Assembly (NCBI RefSeq): GCF_017562075.2
Contig: NC_054082.1
Span: forward strand, 45,529,832 to 45,593,831
Direction of reading: 5' to 3'
Length of the DNA stretch: 64,000 nt
Source: Anopheles merus
Taxonomy: Eukaryota > Arthropoda > Insecta > Diptera > Culicidae
The notes under the pieces are model-generated. The model was not told the DNA's origin, made no database searches, and worked only from the letters and a program-made list of their open reading frames with translations. This document shows, piece by piece, positions 51,753-64,000 of this stretch (the first letter of the stretch is position 1; every line of letters begins with the position of its first letter). The translations under genes and the position numbers were made by a program.

Positions 51753-53202
51753 CTGTATATTCGCTTCCTTTACACATTTTTAACGACCCCATTAATTCGG
51801 TTCGATTCAAACGTTCCTTCAATGCCATAAAACATGTCATATATATATATATCACTAGTTAACGCCCGGTAAAATCTACCGAATGTCCTCGAATTTCGAA
51901 ATTTCGAATTATTTTCAAACTCTACACGTTGCAACAACCATAACTCCTATTTGTTCTTATGCGTTAATGCATTTGTGGTGACAAATGTGTTAACCTTGTA
52001 ACTTCCTGGACAGTTCTTACTGTACTTTGCAAAACCGTTAAATATCGATGAGGCTACTTTTGAGCCAAGTCACGCAATTTTGTAATTTTTAAACTGATAC
52101 GTTCCATGCCTCTGTTGACACAAATGTATAGTTTTTTGATTATTATTTTTTAGTAGCAGCCTCAACAACGTGTTCATTGAACAACGTATTGATGTGCAGT
52201 GGATTAAAAAATTAGGGTGCCGCTAATACATATACAACATGTTTAGATCCAATCCCAATTGCGTACTTAAAAACATACGATTTTTGAAATGCTCACTTTT
52301 GCTTCAATCCATTTTGTGTTTTTTGCGTCCCTTTACTGTAAAATTGAACTATAAAAATAAGATATCGCACATGGTTCAATTTCTATTTCTACTTTTTTTT
52401 CGACATATGTTTCATACGTTAGGTAATAAGTAATAGATGCTTAGAACATTTTCAATGTAAATTTCCCCGGTCTTAAATTTCAAAAAGGTTTTCAAAAACG
52501 CCGTCAAAATTTTATTTTACTATCCTGAAACTGCTTTTGAAGTATTAAACGGAATTGGTATTTGTGTATGAGACAATTGTTATTGTTTCGCCAAACATCA
52601 AATTTCAACAGTGAACATATACCTTCATATAACCATTCCAAATGTGTAGTTCTAATATTCCGATCTATACTGTTATTGAAAAGAATGGTTCAACACTGTT
52701 ATAGCCTTCCCAAATCAATTAACTAACTTTTACTTGCAAACTACTGTATTTACTCTTCCCGCCCCACATTTTTCAGATTTTGCTTCTAATTTGACGTGTC
52801 TTTAATTATAACGTGGTTGTTCTTAATCAACACCATAGTACGGTGATAGCATCACATGGTAGATATAGCCATCACTCTTGATAGATACAGTCAGAATCTT
52901 TTCAGCCCTCTTGGGTACGTTACAGTAAGCATAGTTTCATTGTGGATCATTATGCAGTTGATGTTGAGTTGTTCTGGAAGGACATCCTGAAATAAGTAGT
53001 TCTTCCCGCACGCGAGCAAATCGTTACAAATTCAATTTTAACTTTCAAGCCATCAACATCCGCCGCTTTCTTGCTCGGAATTTCAACAAGGCTTTTTAGC
53101 ATTTAGCCGCTTAGGGTCTCTTGGCTCCATCCGCCTCTTAGTGTCATGCGTTTTCCTTGTCCCGACTCAGCCAATATTGCGAAGTAGTAGATTTGAGGGA
53201 GT

Positions 53203-53397
53203 AGTAGATTTGGGGCGGTCCCGTGGTACGTGGTCATCAACTCGAACGACTCAATAACATGCCCGTCATGGGTTCAAGCCCATGGACCGTCCCCCCGTAG
53301 CAAGGATTGACTATCCGGCTACGTGGTAATGACTAAAGTCTCGAAAGCCTACACAGGCCGGCATGTCCGCATAGGACGTTACGCCAAATAGAAGAAT
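53203..53397 (+). mobile_element. SINE200-like SINE, type-2 tail, with 12 bp target duplication
   Basis: Head with CGGTCCCGTGGTACGTGG, B box GGTTCAAGCCC, GGATTGACTATCCGGCTACG, then the type-2 tail (TCTCGAAAGCC, GGCCGGCATG, AATAGAAGAA). ATTTGAGGGAGT flanks it at 53191-53202 and 53398-53409, showing target-primed insertion. It is the best full-length type-2 copy here. Confidence 0.9.
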
Positions 53398-53409
53398 ATT
53401 TGAGGGAGT

Positions 53410-53820
53410 GTACATGTTCGACGTCCTTGGTATAGCATCCCGTTTTACAGGAAATTCTGTACCATACTTATTAGCCGATCACGACGATGTATCTAGTATT
53501 CGAGGTGCTTAAGCACCAATAATGAGTATGGTTGGCTTTATTAATGATTAAATTAATTGGAATTTCAACCATTTCACAATTAAGCTATTTTGCATAGTTT
53601 TCAAACATTTTTTTTTTAATATTGCCTTGAATATCTTGATTTATAATGGGAAGGGGTATGAGATGGGACACGTTATCATCAGGTGGCTAATTTGCGTCTT
53701 CAATTATTAAAAAAATCATTATATCCAATACCATGTGATTTCAAATCGGTTTGTGTAAACAAAAAATCTAAGTAACCATTGCCCTAATTACTCGAGAGCT
53801 AGCAGTGGTGCATGGAGCAA
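53410..53820. other. AT-rich spacer
   Basis: No coding exon, repeat family or structured RNA is recognisable. Confidence 0.5.
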
Positions 53821-55812
53821 GTCCTTTCGCAGCAACGCGCGTTGCTAAAAGAGAGCTCTGCGCTCACCGCTTTCTCTCTCTCTCGCTGAATGTTTACTCT
53901 CACGTCATTGTGGCGATTTTCGATTTTATATATAGTGAGATTTGTAGACTAACATAAGATACGCGGTTTATGCGTTCCCGAGAAATCCATAATTTCCAAA
54001 ACATCCGAAAAAGTGCGCGGAATATTTACTTTGTTTAAAGATTCTTTCCGTATTTACATTCAGCGAAAGAAATTCTTCATAGAAAATCTTTACAGATGCT
54101 CGTAAATAATACATTTTATGCATTGTGATTTTTCCTAAAACATCCCATTCATACGAAGAATCAGGGTCGTACTCAACCCTGAATTAAATGTTCATTTCGC
54201 GTAAACACACTCCCCACGAATAAATCGATTCCCCTACGTTGAACTTCACACCTACCCACCCTGTGCCGACGAAAAAATCTGTTTTCAAACAACACGTATC
54301 GGTGTGTGTGAAAGAGTCCGTTTGTACCTATCCAGTACACACACCACCGTACATATCATATTTGAAGTGACACAATCAACTCCCGGACACGGTTGGGTAC
54401 GGATTAGGGTTTTCCCTCGCAAAATTTTTCCCTCGGGATTTTGTCCATTTCCGCCAGTTCCAGCGATTTTTGGATGATTGTCAACGGTAAATTTATCAAC
54501 GGACCATCGTCAGGGAGTTAATTCTTATTGGTGCAAAGTGTGTCCAGTGTAAAAATTCCAATTAGCCGGTTCTGTTCGACGAGACCGTCTGCTCGGTGAG
54601 AACGAATGAGCGGAGACGGCCATTTTGAACGGCGGCTCACCTTTTCTTTGTTCCTCTCAGTGTGCCCAGTGAGCCAACGGTGCGGTGTCATCTCCGTTTT
54701 GAGAGCTACCCGAAACAATTTTGCATATTGTTGCGGTGCCGTGGTATGCTTGCAAAGGTGCTGCTGAGTTTGAGTGATTGTTTGTGAAGTGACAGAAACT
54801 GAAATCTTGCCCCCCATTGCGATGTGAACTGTGCGATCGAAAGTGAGAGGAAAAATTCCGCCAAAAGTCTCATCACCCCAGTGAGAACAACCGTTGTGAG
54901 GAGAGGGTTACATTACGGCACCAATACCACTGCGCATCCATAACTGAGCGAGCAAATGTGTGCGTGAGACAGTGTGGTTAGAGAGAGAGAGGGAAAGAGA
55001 GAGACAACCGCAAACGGTGGCTGAGCCCACGGTACCAACACGCATCGACGTTTATTTACCGACGAGAGCGCGTGTAGAGCACATCTACGCGACACAAGCA
55101 CGGGACTGTAGAGCAGCAGCGCGCGAACGAACCACAACAAATCGGAAGGAAGTCATTGTTGTGTGGTGTGGAACAATCTCTTCTTTTTGGTTCTTATTGT
55201 AACTGCAAAATCCTGCCCGCCTTCAACAGTGTGTTCTGTGTGCTGTTTTGATTTGCCTTTTTTTTTCGATTTGGTTGCGCTGCTTCGGTTACCCCATCGA
55301 AAATCGGCATGAGTGTGTGAATTGTCCCCGTTTGTTCCAGCAGATCTCGGAAGCAGTATATTGCTGCATGCATTTGTTTTGTGTTGCGCTCCAATCCTGC
55401 TAAAAAAGGCGGCCTGTGTGTCTGTTCGCCCAAATGCGCACCATCACCAATGCGAACGTGACACGGCAACGAAGACCATTCATCATCATCATCATCATCA
55501 CCGGTGAACAGGAGCTATGGAAGGAATAATTCGTTAAGGTGCTGCCGCTAAGCGTATTTATTCCTGTGCGGGCGGTTTTTATGCCGGTCCGGGCATTCTC
55601 TCACCACGCGTGTGGTCTGTGGGGAAAAGTGTAAAGGGAAAATAAATTCGTCGTTCCGCGGCCGGAAAAGAAGCATCCTCCTCGAATCACACACCCATCC
55701 CTTTCCTGGGCGTGCGCCAGTCAGTGTATCCAAAAGTGTGTAGCGCGCCTCCTTGGTGTGTGTGTCTGTTTTTACCGGTGTATCCAAGGAAACGTGAAGA
55801 AAGGGCGCCAAC
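53821..55812 (+). promoter_or_regulatory. Probable promoter and long 5' leader of the plus-strand gene at 55.8 kb
   Basis: The composition shifts from AT-rich to moderate GC across this span, ending at a start codon with a good context (GCCAACATG). It contains a CT tract at 53870-53886 (GAGA-type sites), a TATA-like TTTATATATAG near 53925, and (CAT)n at 55484-55500. I cannot place the transcription start, and an upstream non-coding exon is possible. Confidence 0.4.
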
Positions 55813-55872
55813 ATGTTTGACCTAGAGGACACAAGCATTACCGGATTCCACGACGCGATGAGTAAATACAGT
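55813..55872 (+). CDS. First coding exon of an unidentified gene
   Basis: ATG at 55813 opens MFDLEDTSITGFHDAMSKYS, 20 codons, ending in phase 0 at a strong donor (AGT/GTAAGTAAG). The context, leader and donor suggest a real first exon with the rest of the gene beyond a long intron, probably outside the window. The peptide is acidic and polar, with no signal peptide or recognised motif; such short starts are common in genes with alternative promoters, for example transcription factors. I do not recognise the gene. Confidence 0.6.
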
Positions 55873-57018
55873 GTAAGTAAGATGATGGAAAAATTAAATG
55901 CTAGTTATTTGCACCTGGCCGTGTAATGAGTTGTGGGGGTACGTATGTGTGTATGCTTCACGCAACGAAATCCGCCAGTCGCTGGCAGATGTTTATCGGC
56001 GGATGTGTCCCGCATGTCGCACCGTCTCGCTCCTGTGATGAACATCTGCCTGGGATGGGTTTGCCTTCCCTTTAAAATGTCAATTCGGCGAAATTGTGTA
56101 TGGTGTGGTGTTTTTTAATCTGTTTAGTGTGCGTGTGGTGTTTTTTTGTTTCATTTTGCTCGTTTGCGAGAGCGTTTTGCATATTTTCGCAAACACACAC
56201 CGTCTGTCACTCGTGAATGAGTGCGTGAATGGGATAGAAAGAGAGTGAAAGAGATTGAAGGCCAGCGAGAGATGACATTATCTCGCTCGTGTGTGTTTGA
56301 GTGTTTTGGTGTTGTACCGGGTTGCAAAACCGATTCAAATTCGTTCCGTTATCGGTCGAACCCGCGCCGGAAATGAGATGCGAATAACGATTTGTGTGTT
56401 CCATCGTGCAGACTCCTTCCTTCACCCACCACCACCCTTTCATTCATGCTTTGTTCGAACCCCACGGGCGCACTTTTTCGCCGGCGTATGAGCCGGGAGA
56501 TGAGAATGAGACGAAAGGCGGCAAACCATCAGTTTCTAGGCCGGTGCGAGAAATAACTCACCGCGCGAGAGATGGCCGCCGCACTACAGTTCAAGGCCAA
56601 AATGCCGGCTGAACGGGGTGTTACGGAGTCGGATGTTTCGTGCTTTTTTGTATGTGCTGTGTGTGTTTAGCACGTTAGTTATGCTTCGCCGGTGTGCTAT
56701 GCTGCCAACCGCGCACGTGGTTTAAGGTGGAATTGATACGCACACAGTCCACACATTCGTGCGCACTGAACTGAGCGTATAAAAAGTGGATGTCACATCG
56801 TGGATGAGTTGATGAACAGCAAATATGTTTAATTTAATGCACACAAAGAGGTCGCGCTGCTGAAGATGCTCAACTTGCGGGTCTAAAAGACGTAAAAACA
56901 CAGGCACGATTCAGCGCTGCAAAATGTACAACAGATGTTGTGCGCGCACAGTGGAGCTCTCGAAACACCACCCAGAGGCTGTGGTGTCCCCGCTTCTCGT
57001 CGCCGTTGCCAACGGGAA

Positions 57019-57020
<2 letters not shown>

Positions 57021-57088
<68 letters not shown>
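57021..57088. repeat. (CA)n microsatellite
   Basis: About 34 uninterrupted CA units. A shorter CA tract is at 57320-57337. Confidence 0.97.
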
Positions 57089-57092
<4 letters not shown>

Positions 57093-60000
57093 CCAGCTCG
57101 CCAACATTCCTTCCAGCCGTTGTCCGATTTCGCGCGAAAATGTAGCAAAAGGCGAACGGTGGAGGCAGCAAGAATGAAAGATAATCATTGCCGATGAATG
57201 TGTTGTGCTACCCCCAAGACCCCCCAGCCTGTCTCTTCTTGCTGGAATCTCCATCCTGTTCAGCATAGTCGTCGAATTTCTTCCTCGATCTTATTCTTAG
57301 TTCATGTTACTCGAAATACGCACACACACACACACGCATACATCGGCCCCATCTGCAGTGAGCTGAGGGTCTGCCCATGTTTTGCGGGAGGTTTTTTAAA
57401 TTTGCTCTGACTCCGATCCTCCGTCCCTGCCCTTTTTGCGTACCTCCACAAAAACCAACCCATCGTACCATGCGTGCGAAAATGTTTTCAAACGAACGAG
57501 CGAGAGAGAGTGATCTCCGCGCGAAGAACGTCAAGATCACGTTTTTTCTGCCGTATGTACTACTACCCTTCCAGGCACGATGAATTAAGCGCGCCTTTTT
57601 TCAATGCTGTCTGCCGGGCCACCCCACACCACCCGCCTTGTGCTGCTTTCTTCATCCTGTACCGTGGAATTGGATCTGATCTTTTGCACTGAATGTAATC
57701 GGTATCGATGGGGAACACGATGCTGGCAGAGAAGAATTTCCGCCCGGGAGGTGGTGCGGTGTGGAGTATACCCAGCCGCCGCACAATCGGTGTAATTGTT
57801 TGGTGTTCCCGCGCTTTTTCTTCCGAACTCCTGGTGGCCCTGAAAATAAAGGCTCTTGGGGGTTGAGGGGGGCTTCCGACGTGATCGGCAGAGAACTCTC
57901 TCTCTCTCTATAGCCGCGCGCGCGAAAACTTCCAGACATGGTCGAGCCGGGTCCATCGATTGCCCGTTGTTACAAGGACATTGTTGTGGCCTATTGCACC
58001 ACTCGTCTGCCTCTGCTGTGTGTCTGGCTCGAAGCAATGTTGCCGCCGTGTGTCTGTGTTGCTGGTGGTGCTCCACGGATAGAGAGAGAGGATACACTGA
58101 TTACTATTCCAAGGATTTACTTAATTTTTCACGTTTAAAATCGCCATACTTATGCTACAGCCGTCTGGTTCGACCAATTACGTGTTACTTGTACCAGACT
58201 AGAATGTATTTTTTAACCTCTTTAACAACAGATGTCAGATTGTAAGAAATGTAAACCATCAAATGCCATTGTGATTGTTAGTTATTAATCGATTTGTTAG
58301 AAAGGTTAATCATTCAGAATAGAAAAATCATGCAAAACTGCTTTGGGAAAGGTGTGTATCAGGCATAAACAAAATATTATAAAATTTGTATGACTTCTTA
58401 ATATTATAAGTCTTCAAAATCTGATTTTTGAAACAAATACTCCATTCATGTTTTCATTTGGTAATGCTGGATAAGTTTCTGAAACCCCTCTTGCTGTAAC
58501 TTACCTATCACAAACCAATAACCCCTTGGTACTAAAATGCTGCTTTCCATTTAAGAAAATGGCCAAAATTGTCCATCCAACTGTTCTGCTGTGAATAATT
58601 TAGCGGACAAAAAGTAGGTCAACCGGCATCAATCGGGTACTACTAGCTCACCCCAAATTGCTCCTGCCAGCACCACCCCTTTTCCACGCTATAAATGTGT
58701 GTGGCCTTTAAAAAACAAAAAGCGCTACCTAAAGTCGATTTTTCGGTGAAGGGGGAAGAACCAAGGGCTAGATTTTAGGTTCTTACATTCCCATGAATGA
58801 TAAACCCAGCCAGAAGAAGCTTCCTGGGTGTGGTACACCCAGGGTGGGTTTGGGTGTTTCGGCGGAAGCTCGTCCATAAGCATTTCTGTGTCTTTTCCAG
58901 TACCCCTACACCACTATCAGGTAGAGGAGAGAATGCACGGTGATGACACACATATTCCGATCGTTTCCTCCTGTCTTCTACCCCATTTCTTCGCCCAGCC
59001 TGTTCTACCCAGGAAAGGGCACGGAATCTAACTTCTGTCATGCCGAGCGGTTAAGAGGTCCATACGTTTTCCGTTGGCCTAGGGCAGCAGCGATTGTTGG
59101 ACGATGAGAGTGTGGAATGTGTTTATTTTGTTTTTTTTTTTTTTAATCTCTTTCCCAAGCCAACAACTTCTCACACAGAGATACAGACACACACACACGC
59201 ACTCTCCGACACAACACAAACCCTTCACAGCGGTGGTGCGAGGGAAAAATTAGAAAATTATTGCACTAAGGTCAGTTCTCGACGAGTTCTGAAAGGAAGG
59301 AGCGACCCCGAAAACGACGACAAATCGTAAATACTATGCTGCTGCTGCGTCTGACGAAATGAGTAAGAACACGGGCACACACAGACACAGAATCTTTCGG
59401 GGTGTTTTTGGTGTTTCGTTCTGTGCCTTTCTTCCTATCCATTTTCACCCTGCTCGTCTCATTTTGGGAGTTTCCCTTTTGATGTTTCTCGTGATGGTTA
59501 TGAAGCAATTGGTGGTAAAAGAGGGAGGACAAGGGTTTTTTTTTTCTATTGGTATGGGCTATTCATCTCTCTCTTTCTATCTTTGTTTTTGCTGTGTGCA
59601 GGGTCGTAAATCTTTATTACGGGTGCATTTCTGTTAGCAACGTTTTATGTTGCTACATTTCACCGTATGGTAAAACGGATCGAAATTTTGAACTTGATCT
59701 TTATTACAAACAGTCCGAAACTGTTGTCTGTGTGCGTGTGTGAGGTATAGCACAAGGGTAGAGAAGAATGAAATGAAGGACGAATAGGCACACCAATAAA
59801 GCTATTAGCCATGATTTGAACATTCCACTAATTTATGCACATATGATATGCGGATGCTGGATTGCACCAATCACACCAACCATGCGAACGAATCGGGATG
59901 ACAATACTCGGGCCACAGTGCATATTTAAGGGGAAAGCGGGAAGCGCCAGGCGCCTTTTATATTTGCAGCAAAATGTTTAAATGTCCTCCTTTGCTTTAA

Positions 60001-61565
60001 TATCGACCTTTCCCAGGGATACGAAAAATGCAAAGAAGGAAACCTACTGCCAATGTCATTTCGCTGCCCGCACACCTCAAGAGAATGCAAATTACAATGC
60101 ACAATAAATGGTGTATGTGTGCTTTTGAAAATGTTGGAATTGCTTCAATATCATAAGCCCTGGTCTGTCATATAAAACGATTGCTGCTCCAACGTGGTTG
60201 CGCATACTCAGCAGGAAAAGCCTCGGCCACTCACCTAAATAAATCATCCCCTAAAGCGCAAGAATTCGTTCTCTACTCGAGCACATACTTTCCTGGCAAA
60301 GCTCCTGAACCTTTCTCAAGTTCACGGCCCCATGCTCCTACGTTGCCGGCAGTTGCGGCGGCAACTTGAAACCTTTTTTCCCATTTATTGCTGCGCCACA
60401 TCCACCCGACCCCATAGCTCTTGCACCACTGGGTGGGGGTGGTAGTTTGTGGAACGCCGGGAGATCGCGCACGATCACAATCTTTTGCCTGTACTGCATG
60501 AAGATGCCGCGGGAGTAAAGCGAGATCACTTGGTAACGTAGGGTCTGGCTAGATATGGACACGATTCGCGGTTCTTGGGGTTGGTGATGGTTCTGTTCTA
60601 GCCGTCAGTTGTGTAGTGTGGTGTGCTCGCTTTGTTCGTGGAGAGATCGTTTTATATTACATCTTTAGTGCTTTGTGGGGCTGCTACTAGACAGATACAT
60701 ATCTAAGCGGCATTGGAAGAATGTGTTCTCGTTTATGCTTTTGGATAGTTAATTACTTCCCGTAGTGTGGATGTGTTCTTCCTTTTTTGTAGATGTTTGT
60801 TCTAATTTACATATTCTATTCTATTGTTCCCTCTCTGGGAAGATTGGCTAGTAAAGATTTGGGCTTTACGTTTGTTACTGGTTGTCAATTTTAACCGAGA
60901 TACACATTTGCGGAAATCAGATCGAACTAGATCTTATCTGTTGTTATCCAACACCAGATCTTTAATATCTTTCTATGATTTTCCCTATAATTTCTTGAAC
61001 TTAATTTTGAGGTTCTGGTACTACCTCCTGCTCGTTCTTGCTCCGGTTCCTGGGAGAACCTTGTACAAGTCGAAATCAAAGAGCAATCGCCAAGTTCCGT
61101 TCTTTGTTTTTTTCCGAATTGGTTACTCAGATTGACTGTCCTCTCTCGGTGCTGGGCTCAGTCACAAGTGTGTGGTGATGTCTACTTCACGTTCTTAGTA
61201 CACTCCAGCAATCACTGCCGTTTTTTCCTCGCTGGAAGAGTTATGCACGGCTGCCACACACTGTCCAGAATTGAAAAGAACAGTGGTTGTGGACCTATTT
61301 GCCAACCATTCTTGTTAGCTAGGAAACGTGAAGAAGCAAAACCTCAAACCTCGGACAAGCGAAAAGCAACATCAGAGATACCACTCCAAACGGGCTGGAC
61401 GGACTGCCAAAAGCCACAAGAGCGCAACACCACCACCGCAAGTCCGCCACCATCTCATCATCATCATCGTCTTCGTTTTCTTCAGCATAACGAACGCAAC
61501 GAAGCGAAGCAGGAAGAGAAGTAGGCACATAAAAACACTCCTTGCCCTTCCTTGTACCCCAGGCT

Positions 61566-61566
<1 letters not shown>

Positions 61567-61624
<58 letters not shown>

Positions 61625-61629
61625 TCTCT
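61567..61629. repeat. (CT)n microsatellite
   Basis: About 30 CT units with one CTAT interruption. Confidence 0.95.
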
Positions 61630-63627
61630 TTACCCCAGTGGTCGAGGGTTGTTCTTGTGTGGCGGGTCCCGAGAATGGGATGAACATGACGACGATTGAC
61701 CACCGTCCGGGGGGTGGGTGTACGCGGTGGTGTTGTGATCATGGTGGGGTATACACCGGTGGTAAAGTTTTTAATGCTTTCCGTCACAAAGCTGAAAAGG
61801 GCAAACGAAATCACTATAATGGACCACAAAGAGAGAAAGAGACAGATCGAAGAAATGTGTACGCCATAAGGAGCCAGAGCATGCAAGATCGGTAACACCG
61901 CTCTCTTCTTCTGCCCAACCTGACTCTGGGTTTCTTTCCTTTGAATGTATCTTCCAATGGGGGTTCTCCATAGTCCCCACAGTGGTATGAGGGTCTTCCC
62001 GCGCAAAGACGAGGGCCTTCCGTGTGAAACATTTTCCTCAATTTCCTCATTTTCACCCTTTGGGACTTGCCCTCTCAAGTCTTCCCAGCCTGATGTACTG
62101 AGGCAATGGCACAAACAGAAGATGTTCATCAGAAGATTTGTGTGGGTAGTTGAAGCGTATAGGGTAGGGGACAGTGAAAATGCGTGCGGTTAAGCTAATA
62201 TAGTAGACGGTACCTTTTTTTAGTAGTTCAGTACAGTGTGCCATCAGAAGAATGGTCACCACAAAGGCTAAGAAAAGAACGTGCAAAGAGGAACAAAGAG
62301 ACAAACTGAACGTCGTGCACACACACCCCCATTCGGTGGTGGATGGAAAAGATTTCAATGCTTAACTTTTTACGAAGAGTAAAGGCAAGACAGGAACCGG
62401 TTTTTGGCTGGCGGATAGAATGGAGTACGAGTACGATCTTCAGGGATGGAGCTCTGTGCCTCTTTGAAGATCGTTTTTTAAAAGGTGTGTGTGTGGCACG
62501 GGTTTCGGGTTTTTAGAGAAGTTGGTTGATTCTGACCGTTCTCATCCTGGTTATTGCTGCGGTTGAGCCAAAGTGCGGGCTGAATCTATACCAAACCCTG
62601 CCGCTAGTGGAACTTGATTGATCAAGCTTTAAAAATAAATATTTTTAAAACACCAAATACTGTTGCTGTCCTCCATATCATGCCGAAAGACATCTGCGCA
62701 CTCACAACACTTGGCCATCTTGCCATTTAACAAGTTTAGTTGATCGATGGAAGGACAGCAAAAATACACCATCGCGCTCCTCTCCATGTTCCGTTTTCCC
62801 TGTTGGGTTCACATCGGGCCTGCAAAATGTTGTGTTATTACCGGTGCACAACAGCGGAACCACAACCGCCACACCCGGTCCCGAAACACGTTGACTAATT
62901 GCACCTGGAACGCACAGTATGCAGCAGAGACTTATCGCTACTGCCCCTCGCTCTGCCCGATTATTGGCGCTTTTGCTTTCTTTTCTCAAGGGCTTTTACA
63001 GCACTCCCTGCAAGCATTGCATGCATGGATTTCTTTTCTTTTTCTCCTGGAGATTTTGCTTCACAGCATCATCTGCGTCGGCCTTTTTCCGCTTCGCCGC
63101 CAATGGCCTGTACCTGCCCCAGACTGTTAATCCTTTTTTCACACCTTTGTTTCAAACTTAATGGTTTTATTACAGGTAATTTTTGTTTTAACACGCAAAA
63201 TTATCTTCAAGATAGAGAGGAAATGGTTTTACCTTAGAAAAAAGATCAGTTAAAGGTAATCTGTTACAGCGATTGCTGCCTTTTTTTTGTTAATCTTTAT
63301 TGATGTGTTGTTTGGGTACTTCATGTTGATCGCAAAAAGAGAACCATTGCATACATTTGGGCGTTTAAAGTCATGTGTCATTTTAATATGGCCTGCCTGA
63401 TCAATCTCATTCTGAATCTGGAAGTGGGCGCCTCCTCTACTTACTTACTCATTCGGAAGTGAAAACTGATTTCAATATACTTCAATCGCAAATCGAAAGA
63501 AAAGAGTTGGTATGCTTACAACATATCAGGCTGCCAGAACGCAGCGACGAAGGAACAGTTCGAAGTGTCTCTCTTCTCCCTGATAATTTCTCTCATTGTT
63601 TTTGACGCGAGCACTTCTCCTTCCTCT

Positions 63628-63831
63628 TCTTCTTCTTCTTTTGGCTCAACAACCGTTGTCGGTCAAGGCCTGCCTGTACCACTTGTGGGGTTGGCTTTCA
63701 GTGACTTTTGGATTACCCCCCCATAGCAGGATAGTCAGTCCCACGTATGGCGGCACGGTCTAGTTGGGGCTTGAACCCATGACGGGCATGTTGTTAAGTC
63801 GCACGAGTTGACGACTGTACAATGAGACCGG
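63628..63831 (-). mobile_element. SINE200-like SINE, type-1 tail, with 14 bp target duplication
   Basis: On minus: head with GTACAGTCGTCAACTCG, CATGGGTTCAAGCCCC (B box), GACTGACTATCCTGCTATGG, then the type-1 tail (CAGTGACTTT on plus, CCACAAGTGG, GACCGACAACGG, GAA repeats). CTTCTCCTTCCTCT flanks it at 63614-63627 and 63832-63845. It is the cleanest copy in the window, so it is probably the youngest. Confidence 0.92.
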
Positions 63832-64000
63832 CTTCTCCTTCCTCTGTAGAATAAAAATTTCCCGCGCATTTTCCCTACCAGTGTCTCCTGCCAGCAACAT
63901 ATACGATAGTGCATTCCTGTTCCCTTTGTTGTAGTGCGGGGTGTTAGCTTGTGCCGCAATCTAAACATATGTCTTTTTTATTTTTGTGGGGAAGGTGTTG

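Larger units (their letters stand above)
55873..64000 (+). other. Probable first intron of the unidentified gene
   Basis: More than 8 kb without a supportable exon on either strand. It is rich in GT, CT and CA tracts and has several moderately GC-rich islands (56.2-58.1 kb, 61.4-62.3 kb) that could be intronic regulatory DNA. ORFs here are short or run through microsatellites. Confidence 0.5.

Noticed and set aside
53203..53300. tRNA gene
   Set aside because: A and B boxes are present but there is no cloverleaf, and the unit has a SINE tail and a 12 bp target duplication.
56870..57266. Cys-Val and His-Thr repeat ORFs
   Set aside because: Translations of the (CA)n microsatellite.
60338..60610. 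Minus-strand frame with an LYR-like phrase (VISLYSRGI)
   Set aside because: No ATG start, no splice sites that isolate the segment, and the rest does not fit LYR proteins.

Overview
This window looks like nuclear DNA from an insect, most likely an Anopheles mosquito. The genes are split by GT-AG introns and have animal orthologues (CLN3, proteasome alpha-6, SmD2). The spaces between them hold AT-rich DNA, long microsatellites, degraded LINEs, MITEs, and at least six copies of a tRNA-headed SINE resembling the SINE200 family of Anopheles gambiae. That family name is from memory; no search was run.

Layout. 1-11 kb holds no gene I can support; it has one SINE and three minisatellite blocks built on GGAATCG/GACTCCG. 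11.0-17.1 kb (minus) is a complete five-exon CLN3 (battenin) gene whose 4.4 kb first intron carries a (TA)n and a (CT)n microsatellite and a probable LINE 3' end. 17.1-23.7 kb is intergenic, with a MITE nest at 21.7-23.1 kb (two PIF/Harbinger-like copies head to tail, the second split by another inverted-repeat element). 23.8-25.2 kb is a compact convergent pair: proteasome alpha-6 (plus) and SmD2 (minus), whose start codon is split by an intron.

25.7-45.2 kb (minus) is the most interesting part: three tandem PDZ genes (A 25.7-30.7, B 35.4-36.9, C 39.6-45.2 kb). PDZ intron position and phase match in A and C. Modules are shared: a Trp-rich stretch, an IQAT helix (A and C), and a short terminal 'SNCxL' exon entered in phase 2 in all three. 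They resemble the PDZ half of the ALP/Enigma/Zasp group without LIM domains; a Z-disc or actin-scaffold role is inferred. A and C have many alternative exons, several mutually exclusive by reading phase. The intergenic space contains LINE debris, including an RNase H domain with two catalytic Asp changed to Gly.

46-53.4 kb is a transposon graveyard: inverted minisatellites, two LINE fragments, a SINE split by a perfect solo LTR, and a small inverted-repeat element with a Cys-rich ORF. 53.8-55.9 kb (plus) is a probable promoter, leader and first coding exon of an unidentified gene whose intron fills the rest of the window. No tRNA or rRNA gene, CRISPR array or prokaryotic feature was found.
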